Below, one piece after another: positions 28,388 to 36,232 of a DNA stretch of 64,000 bases. Under the pieces are notes generated by a model, which saw only the letters and a program-made list of their open reading frames with translations, was not told the DNA's origin and searched no databases. Position 1 is the first letter of the stretch; each line of letters starts with the position of its first letter. Location: positions 1 through 64,000 of the forward strand of contig NZ_JAYRCW010000002.1 of NCBI RefSeq assembly GCF_041909755.1. The letters run 5' to 3'. The translations under genes were made by a program, and so were the position numbers. Origin of the DNA: Sandaracinobacteroides sp041909755. Its GTDB lineage: Bacteria > Pseudomonadota > Alphaproteobacteria > Sphingomonadales > Sphingomonadaceae.

Positions 28388-29004
28388 AATTCTACAACTC
28401 GGTCGGGCCGAATCCGCGTGTCGTGAAGATGTTCATGGCCGAACGGGGCGTGACGATCCCCGAAGTGGAAATCGACCTGCGCGGCGGGGAGAACCGGCGC
28501 GCGCCCTATAATGTGTCGGTCAATCCGGCCGGGCAGACACCGGCGCTGGAGCTGGACGATGGCTCGGTGCTGACCGAGGTGACGGCCATCTGCGAATATC
28601 TGGACGAGGTTTCCCCCGGCCAATCCCTCATCGGGGATACGCCGGAGGCGCGCGCCATGACCCGCATGTGGACCCGCCGCATCGATCTGAAGATCTGCGA
28701 GCCGCTGACCAACGGCTTCCGCTTCGCCGAGGGGCTGCCGATGTTCACCCCCCGGATGCGCGTGCTGCCCGAGGCGGCCGCCGGGCTGAAGGCCATGGCG
28801 CAGGATGGCTACAGATGGCTCGATCCGATGATCGCCGGCCGCGCCTTCGTCGCCGGAGACCGGCTGACCCTGGCCGACGTGTTGCTGTTCGCCTTTGTCG
28901 ATTTCGGCTTCCAGGTTGGCCAGCCGGTCGCCCCGGAATGCACCAATCTGCTGGGCTGGTATGAGCGCATGAAGGCTCGCCCCAGCGCCAACCCGACTGT
29001 CTGA
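28384..29004 (+). CDS. Glutathione S-transferase, non-Nu class
   Basis: A 206-residue GST, distinct from the three Nu-type copies: N-terminus KFYNSVGPNPRVVKMFMAERG, then GQTPALELDD, LTEVTAICEYLDE and a C-terminal GDRLTLADVLLFAFVDF. It resembles the LigF/GstA-type soluble GSTs. Start at 28384 in the four-base overlap with the SMP-30 gene. Confidence 0.86.
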   Translation: MKFYNSVGPNPRVVKMFMAERGVTIPEVEIDLRGGENRRAPYNVSVNPAGQTPALELDDGSVLTEVTAICEYLDEVSPGQSLIGDTPEARAMTRMWTRRIDLKICEPLTNGFRFAEGLPMFTPRMRVLPEAAAGLKAMAQDGYRWLDPMIAGRAFVAGDRLTLADVLLFAFVDFGFQVGQPVAPECTNLLGWYERMKARPSANPTV

Positions 29005-29015
29005 GGAGGAAGATC

Positions 29016-29624
29016 ATGGCCGAGACAAACACCCAGTTCGAGTTCCGGGGCGTCAATCACCTCGCGCTCGTCTGCAAGGATATGGCGAAAACCGTCGAGT
29101 TCTACCGCGACGTGCTGGGCATGCCGCTGGTGAAGACGCTGGACCTGCCCGGCGGCAACGGCCAGCACTTCTTCTTCGATATCGGCAATGGCGACAGCCT
29201 GGCCTTCTTCTGGTTCCCCACCGCCCCAGAGGCCGTTCCGGGCATCTCCGCCCCGGAAGCGCTGCCGACGCGCGGCAACTTCATGTCGGCGCATGGATCG
29301 ATGAACCACATCGCCTTCAACGTGCCGGCCGAGAAGTTCGATGAATATTACCAGCGCCTCATCGACAAGGGCGTGGATGTCACCCAGGTGCTGAACCACG
29401 ACAATTCGCCCACCCAGTCTTCGCCGGAAATGAACGACGGCGTCTATGTCCGCTCGGTCTATTTCTTCGATCCGGACGGCGTCTGCCTGGAATTCGCCGC
29501 CTGGACCCAGACCTTCGACGAAAGCGACGTGGCGCACGATCCGATGCAGGCCGATGGCACCAAGCGCCAAGGCCTGATCCTCGCGCATGCGCTGGCCCGC
29601 AATGATGCGGCGATGGCGAAATAG
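29016..29624 (+). CDS. VOC-family protein, dioxygenase/glyoxalase-like
   Basis: A 202-residue VOC protein with FRGVNHLALVCKDMAKTVEFY near residue 10, MNHIAFNV near 108 and CLEFAAW near 163, giving His, His and Glu in the places used for the metal of extradiol dioxygenases and glyoxalases. GAGGAGG precedes the ATG. Last gene of the MFS operon; ring cleavage is possible but unproved. Confidence 0.8.
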   Translation: MAETNTQFEFRGVNHLALVCKDMAKTVEFYRDVLGMPLVKTLDLPGGNGQHFFFDIGNGDSLAFFWFPTAPEAVPGISAPEALPTRGNFMSAHGSMNHIAFNVPAEKFDEYYQRLIDKGVDVTQVLNHDNSPTQSSPEMNDGVYVRSVYFFDPDGVCLEFAAWTQTFDESDVAHDPMQADGTKRQGLILAHALARNDAAMAK

Positions 29625-29647
29625 GCGTGTGAACGGGGCCCGGGCCG

Positions 29648-31213
29648 TCAGCCGACTGCCCGGCTCTGCCCTTCCCAATAAGGCTGGCGAAGTTCGCGCC
29701 GCAGCACCTTGCCGGACGGGTTTCGCGGCAGCGCCTCGATGAAATCCACGCTCTTGGGTGCCTTGTAGCCGGCGATCCGCGCCCGCGCCCAGGCGATGAT
29801 GTCCTCCCGCGCGGGGCTGTGGCCGGGGGCGGCGACGATCAGCGCCTTCACGGCCTCGCCCCATTTCGCGTCGGGCACGCCGATCACCGCCACATCTGCG
29901 ACACCGGGGCAGCCCATGATCGCGCTTTCGACTTCCGCCGGATAGACATTCTCGCCGCCGGACACGATCATGTCCTTGATGCGGTCGTGGACGAAATAGA
30001 AGCCGTCGGCGTCGCGATAGCCGACATCGCCTGTCCGCAGCCAGCCGCTGCCGATCGCCTCTTCCGTGGCGGCGTCCCGGTTCCAGTATTTCTTCATCAC
30101 CACGTCGCCGCGAATGACGATCTCCCCGATCTCGCCGTCGCCCAGCGGATTGCCGTCGGCATCGATGATCGCCATGTCCGTGCCGGGCCAGGGCTGACCG
30201 CAGGAGGTGAGCTTGCCCGGCAGATCATGCGCGGACGGGGAGAGGTAGGAGCCGCCGCCCGTCGATTCCGTCATGCCGTAGAATTGCACGAACTTGCAGC
30301 CAAAGGTGGCCCGCGCGCCCCGCAACACGGCTTCCGCAATCGGCGAGGCGCCATAGGCGATGGACCTGAGCGCGGAATAATCGCCGCCCCCGGCTTCCGG
30401 CTGCTGCAACATCATCTGGATCATGGCGGGTGCGAGGAAGGCGTGGGCGACCCGTTCCGCCGCAAACAGGCGGATGGCGTCTGCGGCTGAGAAATCCTTC
30501 ACCAGCACGATGCGGCTGCCCTGTGCCAGCCCCGCGAAGCTGACGTTGGTGCCCGCCACATGGAACAAGGGCATGACGATCATCACCGTCTCGCCCTCGT
30601 CATAGGCGAAGCCGTCCACCTCGGCCGCCATCTGCAGGAAGCGGCTGTAGTTGCGGTTTTCCAGCACCACGCCCTTGGGAAGCCCGGTGGTGCCGCTGGT
30701 GTAGAGCTGGAGGACGTCATCCTCCTGCCGGGGCCGGTCGGCCGGCGGCGTCGCCGGCGCAGCGCCGATCCATTCGTTTAGCGGCTGGAATGCCGGATGC
30801 GCGCCATACAGCGCGACGAGCTGCGGCCTGTCCGCCATGCCGTCGACAGCGGCGAGCGCGGTTTCGAAGAAATCCTCGCCCACGAACAGCAGTTTCGGGG
30901 CGGCATCGCCCAGGATGAAGGCGATTTCCCGCGCCGTCAGGCGGCAGTTGATGGGGGCAAGGCACGCCCGCGCCCGCGCCGTGCCGAAGAACAGCGGATA
31001 CCAGAAATCATGGTTCTTGCTGAGCACGGATACCCTGTCGCCTGGCCGGATGCCGGATGCCGCCAGCCGGTTCGAGATCCGGTTCGAAACGGCATCAAGC
31101 TGGGCGAAACTGGTTTCCCGGTCACCGAACCTGATCGCGATATCCTGCCCGTGGCGCGCGGCATGGGCGGCCGGAATGTCCGCCAGTGTCCGGATTGCCT
31201 CCAGATCGATCAT
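29648..31213 (-). CDS. AMP-dependent acyl-CoA ligase (1)
   Basis: A 521-residue ANL-superfamily enzyme that activates a carboxylic acid to its CoA thioester. The P-loop YTSGTTGLPKGVV, the FVQFYGMTES motif, GWLRTGDVGYRD and the C-terminal lysine segment NPSGKVLRREL are all present. The start at 31213 has GGGGAGAGAG upstream. It diverges from the MetE-like gene, with operator site 4 between. The acid substrate is unknown. Confidence 0.9.
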   Translation of the reverse strand: MIDLEAIRTLADIPAAHAARHGQDIAIRFGDRETSFAQLDAVSNRISNRLAASGIRPGDRVSVLSKNHDFWYPLFFGTARARACLAPINCRLTAREIAFILGDAAPKLLFVGEDFFETALAAVDGMADRPQLVALYGAHPAFQPLNEWIGAAPATPPADRPRQEDDVLQLYTSGTTGLPKGVVLENRNYSRFLQMAAEVDGFAYDEGETVMIVMPLFHVAGTNVSFAGLAQGSRIVLVKDFSAADAIRLFAAERVAHAFLAPAMIQMMLQQPEAGGGDYSALRSIAYGASPIAEAVLRGARATFGCKFVQFYGMTESTGGGSYLSPSAHDLPGKLTSCGQPWPGTDMAIIDADGNPLGDGEIGEIVIRGDVVMKKYWNRDAATEEAIGSGWLRTGDVGYRDADGFYFVHDRIKDMIVSGGENVYPAEVESAIMGCPGVADVAVIGVPDAKWGEAVKALIVAAPGHSPAREDIIAWARARIAGYKAPKSVDFIEALPRNPSGKVLRRELRQPYWEGQSRAVG

Positions 31214-31262
31214 CCAACTCTCTCCCCACGTCACCGAATCTGTTTCATTCTGCTTGAATTGG

Positions 31263-31274
31263 GTAGAATACTAA
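31263..31274. promoter_or_regulatory. MarR-type operator candidate, site 4
   Basis: GTAGA-AT-ACTAA followed by GCAA, nearly identical to site 1 over 12 bases. It lies between the acyl-CoA ligase (start 31213) and the MetE-like gene (start 31313). Confidence 0.57.
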
Positions 31275-31312
31275 GCAATGCCGTCGAGACTGACAATCTG
31301 AAGGGAATTGCC

Positions 31313-32359
31313 TTGCGCGGCCATCCTATCCTGCCGACGACCATCGTGGGAAGCTATCCCCAGCCGGACTGGCTGATCGACCGGGAGCGGCTGAAGGCCA
31401 GCCTGCCGCCGCGCGTGCGCGCCGAAACGCTGTGGCGGATTCCGGAGCCGTGGCTGGCCGACGCGCAGGAAGCCGCCACGCTGATGGCGATCCGCGACCA
31501 GGAAGAACTCGGCATCGACATCGTCGGCGACGGCGAGATGCGGCGGGAAAGCTATTCCAACCGGCTGGCGACCGCCCTTTCCGGCATCGATACCGAAAAG
31601 CACGGCACCGCCATCGACCGCACGGGGAAGGCGAACCCGGTGCCGCTCGTTTCGGGCCCGATCCGGCGGTTGGGCCCCATCGAGGCGCAGGATGCGGCCT
31701 TCCTGCGGCGGCACACCACGAAGCCGGTGAAGCTGACGCTGCCCGGCCCCTTCACCATGACGCAGCAGGCCGAAAATGGATTCTACCCGGACGCCCGCGC
31801 GCTGGCGATGGACTATGCCGATGCGGTCAATGCCGAAGTCCGCGACCTGTTCGCAGCCGGCGTCGACGTGGTGCAGCTGGACGAACCCTATCTGCAGGCC
31901 CGTGCGGCCGAAGCGAACGCCTATGCCATCGAAGCGATCAACCGTTCGCTCGACGGGGTGGAGGGCACGACCGCGCTGCACATCTGCTTCGGCTACGCGA
32001 TGGTGCATGGCGCGCATGTCGCAAAACCCAAGGCCTATGATTTCCTCGCCGAACTCGATGCCTCGGTGGTGGATGTGATCTCCATCGAGGCGGCGCAGCC
32101 GGGGCTGGATCCCGCCATCCTCGAAGACCTGCCGAACAAGATCATCATGTATGGCGTGCTGGATCTCTCCACGCCCGAGGTGGAGACACCGGAAACGGTG
32201 GCGGCGCGCATCCGGCAGGCGCTGCGGCATGTCGATGCCGAACGGCTGTGGATCGCGCCCGACTGCGGGATGAAATATCACAGCCGCGAACAGTCGCAGG
32301 CGAAGCTGAGGGCAATGGTGCAGGGGACGGAACTCGTCCGCGCCGAACTGAAGTCCTAG
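31313..32359 (+). CDS. MetE C-terminal-like zinc alkyl/methyltransferase
   Basis: A 348-residue single-barrel relative of cobalamin-independent methionine synthase. All four zinc ligands are kept: His 223 and Cys 225 (ALHICFGY), Glu 259 (ISIEAAQ) and Cys 318 (APDCGMKY). The N-terminal half of MetE is absent, as in epoxyalkane:coenzyme M transferases and other thiol alkyltransferases, which activate a thiol on zinc. No ATG fits; TTG at 31313 with AAGGGA eight bases upstream is chosen. Reaction not assigned: methyl or alkyl transfer to a thiol is expected from the site. Confidence 0.82.
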   Translation: MRGHPILPTTIVGSYPQPDWLIDRERLKASLPPRVRAETLWRIPEPWLADAQEAATLMAIRDQEELGIDIVGDGEMRRESYSNRLATALSGIDTEKHGTAIDRTGKANPVPLVSGPIRRLGPIEAQDAAFLRRHTTKPVKLTLPGPFTMTQQAENGFYPDARALAMDYADAVNAEVRDLFAAGVDVVQLDEPYLQARAAEANAYAIEAINRSLDGVEGTTALHICFGYAMVHGAHVAKPKAYDFLAELDASVVDVISIEAAQPGLDPAILEDLPNKIIMYGVLDLSTPEVETPETVAARIRQALRHVDAERLWIAPDCGMKYHSREQSQAKLRAMVQGTELVRAELKS

Positions 32360-32368
32360 GGAAACGGC

Positions 32369-33061
32369 CTAGCCGTCGAGGAACGCCGCCAGCATCGGAA
32401 CGACGATTTCGGGCGCTTCGATCGTGGGCAGATGCCCGGCCCCCGCAATCGTCTCCAGGCGGGCGCCGGGGATCGCGGCCAGCATCTCCTGCTGCTGCGC
32501 GTCTGTCGTGATGCCGTCACCCGCGCCGCGCAGCAGCAGCGTGGGAACCTTGATGTCCTTCAGCGCCGGGCGACTGTCCGCCCGGGCCATGATCGCGCGC
32601 TGCTGGCGCAGGAAGGTCTCAGCGCCGGTGTCGGCGGCCATCTGCCGCGCGATGCCCAGAAACCGCTCGTCGCTGCGCCGATGCTCCGGGAAAAGGATCG
32701 GAATGCGTTCCTCCACCACCTGATCGAAGCGGCCCGATTCCACCAGGTCGATATAGCCCTGCCGCCGCGCCGTCTGGGCAGGCCCGTCCGCCGAGGCGAG
32801 GGTGGCGATGAGGACGAGCCTGCGGACGCGGCCGGGGGCGCGGCGCATCACTTCGAAGGCGACAAAACCGCCCATGGCATGGGCGATCAGATCAAACTCC
32901 GGCGGGGCGGCGGCGAGCAGCCAGTCAGCGAAACCGGCAATGCTGTCGTCGTGCCGATTGTCGGCAAGGATGATGTCGCGCCCGGGCCAGGCATCGATCA
33001 GCGGCTGCCAGACGGCGTCGGTGAGAAGCTGGCCGGTGATGAGAACGACGGGACAGGACAT
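32369..33061 (-). CDS. Alpha/beta hydrolase lacking the nucleophilic Ser
   Basis: A 230-residue alpha/beta-hydrolase-fold protein. The nucleophile elbow reads IAHAMGG: Ala 62 stands where family members carry Ser (codon GCC), while the acid (Asp 182, RGAGDG) and His 210 (GAGHLPT) remain. A standard ester hydrolysis by acyl-enzyme is therefore unlikely; cofactor-free lyase, hydratase or dead paralogue are alternatives. It is the last gene of the operon 39020-32369 and shares one base with the dehydrogenase stop. Confidence 0.8.
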   Translation of the reverse strand: MSCPVVLITGQLLTDAVWQPLIDAWPGRDIILADNRHDDSIAGFADWLLAAAPPEFDLIAHAMGGFVAFEVMRRAPGRVRRLVLIATLASADGPAQTARRQGYIDLVESGRFDQVVEERIPILFPEHRRSDERFLGIARQMAADTGAETFLRQQRAIMARADSRPALKDIKVPTLLLRGAGDGITTDAQQQEMLAAIPGARLETIAGAGHLPTIEAPEIVVPMLAAFLDG

Positions 33062-33981
33062 TAGACCACCTGATGCAAAAGGGGTTCCGCGCCGAACAGG
33101 CGACGGCAGTTTTCATGGGCGACGGTCAGGCTCCGCACCAGCGTTTCCGGCGTCAGCCAGGCGATGTGCGGCGCCAGTACGACATTGGGCAGGGAGAGGA
33201 GCGGACTTTCGGCCGGCAGCGGCTCCTGCGCAAAGACGTCCAGCCCCGCCCCGCGCAGATGCCCTTCGGACAGCGCCTGCACGAGCTTCGCTTCGTCCAC
33301 CAGTTCCCCGCGCGCCGTGTTCACCAGCACGGCGCCACGCTTCATCGCCAGCGGGTCGATCCGCCCGCGCGTCTCGTCGGTGAGCGGAATATGGAGGGAA
33401 AGGATGTCGGATTCCGCGCTCAGCTTCTCCTGCGGCCAATATTCGTAAGGCACGTCGCGCGAAGTGCGCGCGGTGTAGGCAACGCGCGCACCCAGCGCCG
33501 CCAGCGCCGGGGCGAGCCGCCCGGCGGAATGGCCGAATCCGACGAGGCCGACAGTTCGGCCCCCGATCTCGCCGACGCTGTCCAGTTCGGACGGATCCGC
33601 GGTCCAGCCCTCCCCTGCCCTTGTGCGCCGGTCGAAGAAGGGCGTGCGGCGCAGCACCGCCAGCATCAGCGACAGCGCCATCTCGGCAACCGCCTGGCTG
33701 TTGGTGCCGGGCATGTTGCAGACCGCCACGCCATGCTCGCGCGCGGCATCCAGCGCGATGGTGTTGACGCCCACGCCCAGCTTCTGGATCAGCTTCAGCT
33801 TCGGCGCGGCGGCAATCACCTCCCGCGTGACCGGCGTGAGGACATGGAGCAGCGCCGTCATCTCCGGCGCGACTTCGTCGAGCGGGGCGGCCTCATCGAC
33901 ATGGACGACGACCCCGGCGCCGAAGATGCGATCGACGGCGGCGCGAAATCCAGGGCTGGGTCGGGCGTGGAGGACGATCAT
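33061..33981 (-). CDS. D-2-hydroxyacid dehydrogenase (NAD-dependent)
   Basis: A 306-residue 2-hydroxyacid dehydrogenase interconverting a 2-keto acid and a D-2-hydroxy acid. The Rossmann motif is VGFGHSAGRL, and the catalytic Arg (VNTARGELVDE), Glu (FAQEPLPAESP) and His (LAPHIAWLTPE) are present. The start at 33981 overlaps the enolase-like stop by four bases; the longer upstream frame is a shadow. In this operon it could act as a hydroxypyruvate-reductase-like step next to the kinase and enolase. Confidence 0.88.
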   Translation of the reverse strand: MIVLHARPSPGFRAAVDRIFGAGVVVHVDEAAPLDEVAPEMTALLHVLTPVTREVIAAAPKLKLIQKLGVGVNTIALDAAREHGVAVCNMPGTNSQAVAEMALSLMLAVLRRTPFFDRRTRAGEGWTADPSELDSVGEIGGRTVGLVGFGHSAGRLAPALAALGARVAYTARTSRDVPYEYWPQEKLSAESDILSLHIPLTDETRGRIDPLAMKRGAVLVNTARGELVDEAKLVQALSEGHLRGAGLDVFAQEPLPAESPLLSLPNVVLAPHIAWLTPETLVRSLTVAHENCRRLFGAEPLLHQVV

Positions 33982-35267
33982 GCCAGAGCCTGCGCCACCG
34001 GCGCGAAGAATGCCGACGCCCCGGCGAACTCGGCGTCGGCGCCCATGGCTTCCTCGATCCGCAGCACCTCGTTCCATTTCGCCATCCGCTCGGACCGGGT
34101 GAAACTGCCCACCTTCAGCTGCCCGGCGTTCCAGCCGGTCGCCAGATGGGCGATGGTGACATCCTCCGTCTCCCCGGAGCGGGCGGACACCAGCGCGCCC
34201 CAGCCATGCGCGACGGCGGCGTCCAGCGCGGCCTTTGCTTCGGTCACGGTGCCGACCTGGTTCACCTTGATGAGGGCGGCGTTGCAGACTCCGGCCTTCG
34301 CCGCCGCCTCCACCCGCGCGGCGTTCGTCACCAGCACATCGTCGCCGATCAGCTGCACATGGCTGCCGATGGCCGCATTCACCGCCGCCATCGTCTTCCA
34401 GTCGTCCTGGCCCGCCGGGTCCTCGATGGACAGGATCGGGTAGCGCTTCGTCCATTCGATCATACGTGCGGCCATGTCCGCGCCAGACAGGCGGCGCCCA
34501 TCCAGCGCCAGCCGGTAGCCGCTTTCGTCGCCCAGTTCGTTGGCGGCGATGTCGAGCGAGATGAACACATCCCTATGGCCGCTCGCCTCGATGGCGCGGG
34601 TCAGCGTTTCCAGCGCATCCTCGTTCGAGGCGAAATTGGGCCACCAGCCGCCTTCGTCCGCCACGCCCGAAAGCGGCCCTTTTTCCTCCATCAACCGGCC
34701 GGCCGCCCGGAACACATCGTGGGTTATTTCCATCGCCCGACGGAACGAACCGGCCTTCGGGCACATCACCATGAAATCCTGCACGTCGGTGCGGCGGCCG
34801 GCATGCGCGCCGCCGCCGAAAATCTGGATTTCCGGCAGCGGGATTCGAACCTTGCGGCCCTGGGCCAGCCAGCGCCACAGCGGCTCGCGCGCATCGGCCG
34901 CAGCGGCGTGCAGCACCGCCATCGACACGGCGACCACGGCATTCGCCCCAAGCCGCGCCTTGTTGGGCGTGCCATCCAGATCGCAGAGCGCCCGGTCCAC
35001 CGCCGCCTGCTCACGCGCATCCATGCCGGCGATGGCGGGGGCGATTTCGGCAGCGATCCCGGCGACGGCCCGGTCGACGCCAAACCCGCCGAAGGCCGCG
35101 CCGCCGTCGCGCAGGTCGATCGCCTCATGGGCCCCTCTCGACGCGCCGGCCGGGGCGATGGCGCGGCCCACCGCACCCGAGTCCAGCCGGACTTCGGCTT
35201 CCACCGTGGGGCGGCCCCGCGAATCCCAGAGGCGGCGGCCCGTCACCGTGGCGATGCGTGCGGTCAT
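33978..35267 (-). CDS. Divergent enolase-like protein
   Basis: A 429-residue enolase. Kept are the general base Lys 334 (LIKVNQVG), the acid Glu 205 (ADEGG), metal ligands Asp 239, Glu 282 and Asp 309, His 155 and Lys 385. Changed are the mobile-loop Ser (PAGASRG, Ala 40), the Glu of QEFM (Asp 164) and, most tellingly, the His of the SHRSGETED motif (Ala 362 in SARSGETED). These residues touch the substrate, so a phosphorylated substrate other than 2-phosphoglycerate is likely. It overlaps the kinase and dehydrogenase genes by four bases each. It is unlikely to be the housekeeping enolase. Confidence 0.85.
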   Translation of the reverse strand: MTARIATVTGRRLWDSRGRPTVEAEVRLDSGAVGRAIAPAGASRGAHEAIDLRDGGAAFGGFGVDRAVAGIAAEIAPAIAGMDAREQAAVDRALCDLDGTPNKARLGANAVVAVSMAVLHAAAADAREPLWRWLAQGRKVRIPLPEIQIFGGGAHAGRRTDVQDFMVMCPKAGSFRRAMEITHDVFRAAGRLMEEKGPLSGVADEGGWWPNFASNEDALETLTRAIEASGHRDVFISLDIAANELGDESGYRLALDGRRLSGADMAARMIEWTKRYPILSIEDPAGQDDWKTMAAVNAAIGSHVQLIGDDVLVTNAARVEAAAKAGVCNAALIKVNQVGTVTEAKAALDAAVAHGWGALVSARSGETEDVTIAHLATGWNAGQLKVGSFTRSERMAKWNEVLRIEEAMGADAEFAGASAFFAPVAQALA

Positions 35268-36232
35268 TCCAGTCCTTTCCAGTCCGCGACCAGCCGGTCG
35301 AGGGACGCAGGGCGGCGCAGCAGCGCCCGCGCCTGTCCGCGCACGCAGTCCCGGTGCGCAGGGTCGATGAGATAGGGCGCGGGGGATTTTCCCTCCACGC
35401 GGGCGAGAAGTAGGGCGGCGGTCAATGGGCCTGCGCGTTCGAGAACAGCGTCCGGCGCTTCCCAGTCGACCCGGCCCGCATAGGCTGCAACCAGCGCTTC
35501 GGCCGCAGGCCGCACGCCGCCCAGCCACACATGCTTCAGCAGCAGGTGCGTGGTGCAAAAGGCGAGGTCGAAGGCCGGATCGCCAAAGACCGCGCATTCG
35601 GCATCCAGAAACACCGGCCCGTCCGCATGGACGAGGATGTTCTTGGGGCTGACATCGCCATGCACCAGCGCGACCTTGCGGGCCGTCAGATCGTCGGCAA
35701 TCGCATGAAGGACCGGGGCAAGTTCGGCGTCGGCACGGGCGACATGCAGGATGAACGGATCGACCCGCAGGGCGCGGAACATCTCGTCGGTCGGAAAGGC
35801 CGCGCGGTCCGCGTCGCTGAAGGCCGTCGCCGAATGGAGGGCGGCAATGCGCAGGCCCACGGCAGCGGCGAATCCGGGCGCCCCATGCCCAGCCACAAGC
35901 TCGTCCTTCCAGACCGGCGCATCGGGCAGGAAGCGCAGCACGAAGCCGTGGCCGGGCAGTTCGGCCAGCACCTCGGGTGCCATGCGGGGATCCACTTCGC
36001 GCGCCCGGCGCAGCCAGCGCACCTCGCTGGCGCCGCGCTCCACAGGCGCGCGCCAGTCCGCCGCGACGCGCAGCTTCGCCAATGGCCGCTTCACCACCAC
36101 CGGCCCCTCAGCTGTCTCCAGCTTCCACACATCGCAGGAAACGCCGCCCGCCAACGGCACCAGCCGGGGCTCTTCCGCGCCGATCAGGCCGGCGCGGCGC
36201 AAACCCTCCACGATGCCGGCATCGGCCAGCAT
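35264..36232 (-). CDS. APH-family small-molecule kinase
   Basis: A 322-residue kinase of the aminoglycoside/choline phosphotransferase fold. Lys 48 (VVVKRP) is placed to bind ATP, HGDVSPKN (191-198) is the catalytic loop and FLDAEC (Asp 210) binds metal. Its stop overlaps the enolase start and its start abuts the hydrolase stop, so the operon context points to a metabolic kinase making the phosphorylated substrate of the enolase-like protein, not antibiotic resistance. Confidence 0.83.
   Translation of the reverse strand: MLADAGIVEGLRRAGLIGAEEPRLVPLAGGVSCDVWKLETAEGPVVVKRPLAKLRVAADWRAPVERGASEVRWLRRAREVDPRMAPEVLAELPGHGFVLRFLPDAPVWKDELVAGHGAPGFAAAVGLRIAALHSATAFSDADRAAFPTDEMFRALRVDPFILHVARADAELAPVLHAIADDLTARKVALVHGDVSPKNILVHADGPVFLDAECAVFGDPAFDLAFCTTHLLLKHVWLGGVRPAAEALVAAYAGRVDWEAPDAVLERAGPLTAALLLARVEGKSPAPYLIDPAHRDCVRGQARALLRRPASLDRLVADWKGLE

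Noticed and set aside
29637..29646. GGCCCGGGCC palindrome between convergent VOC and ligase genes
   Set aside because: Short, pure G/C and without a T-tract; not enough to call a terminator.
30797..31312. N-terminal extension of the MetE-like frame
   Set aside because: It overlaps the acyl-CoA ligase gene in antisense and lacks family similarity; the TTG at 31313 with its ribosome-binding site explains the protein.
35264..36232. Calling the APH-fold kinase an aminoglycoside-resistance gene
   Set aside because: It overlaps metabolic genes on both sides inside a catabolic operon; small-molecule kinases share the same HGD-N-D motifs.
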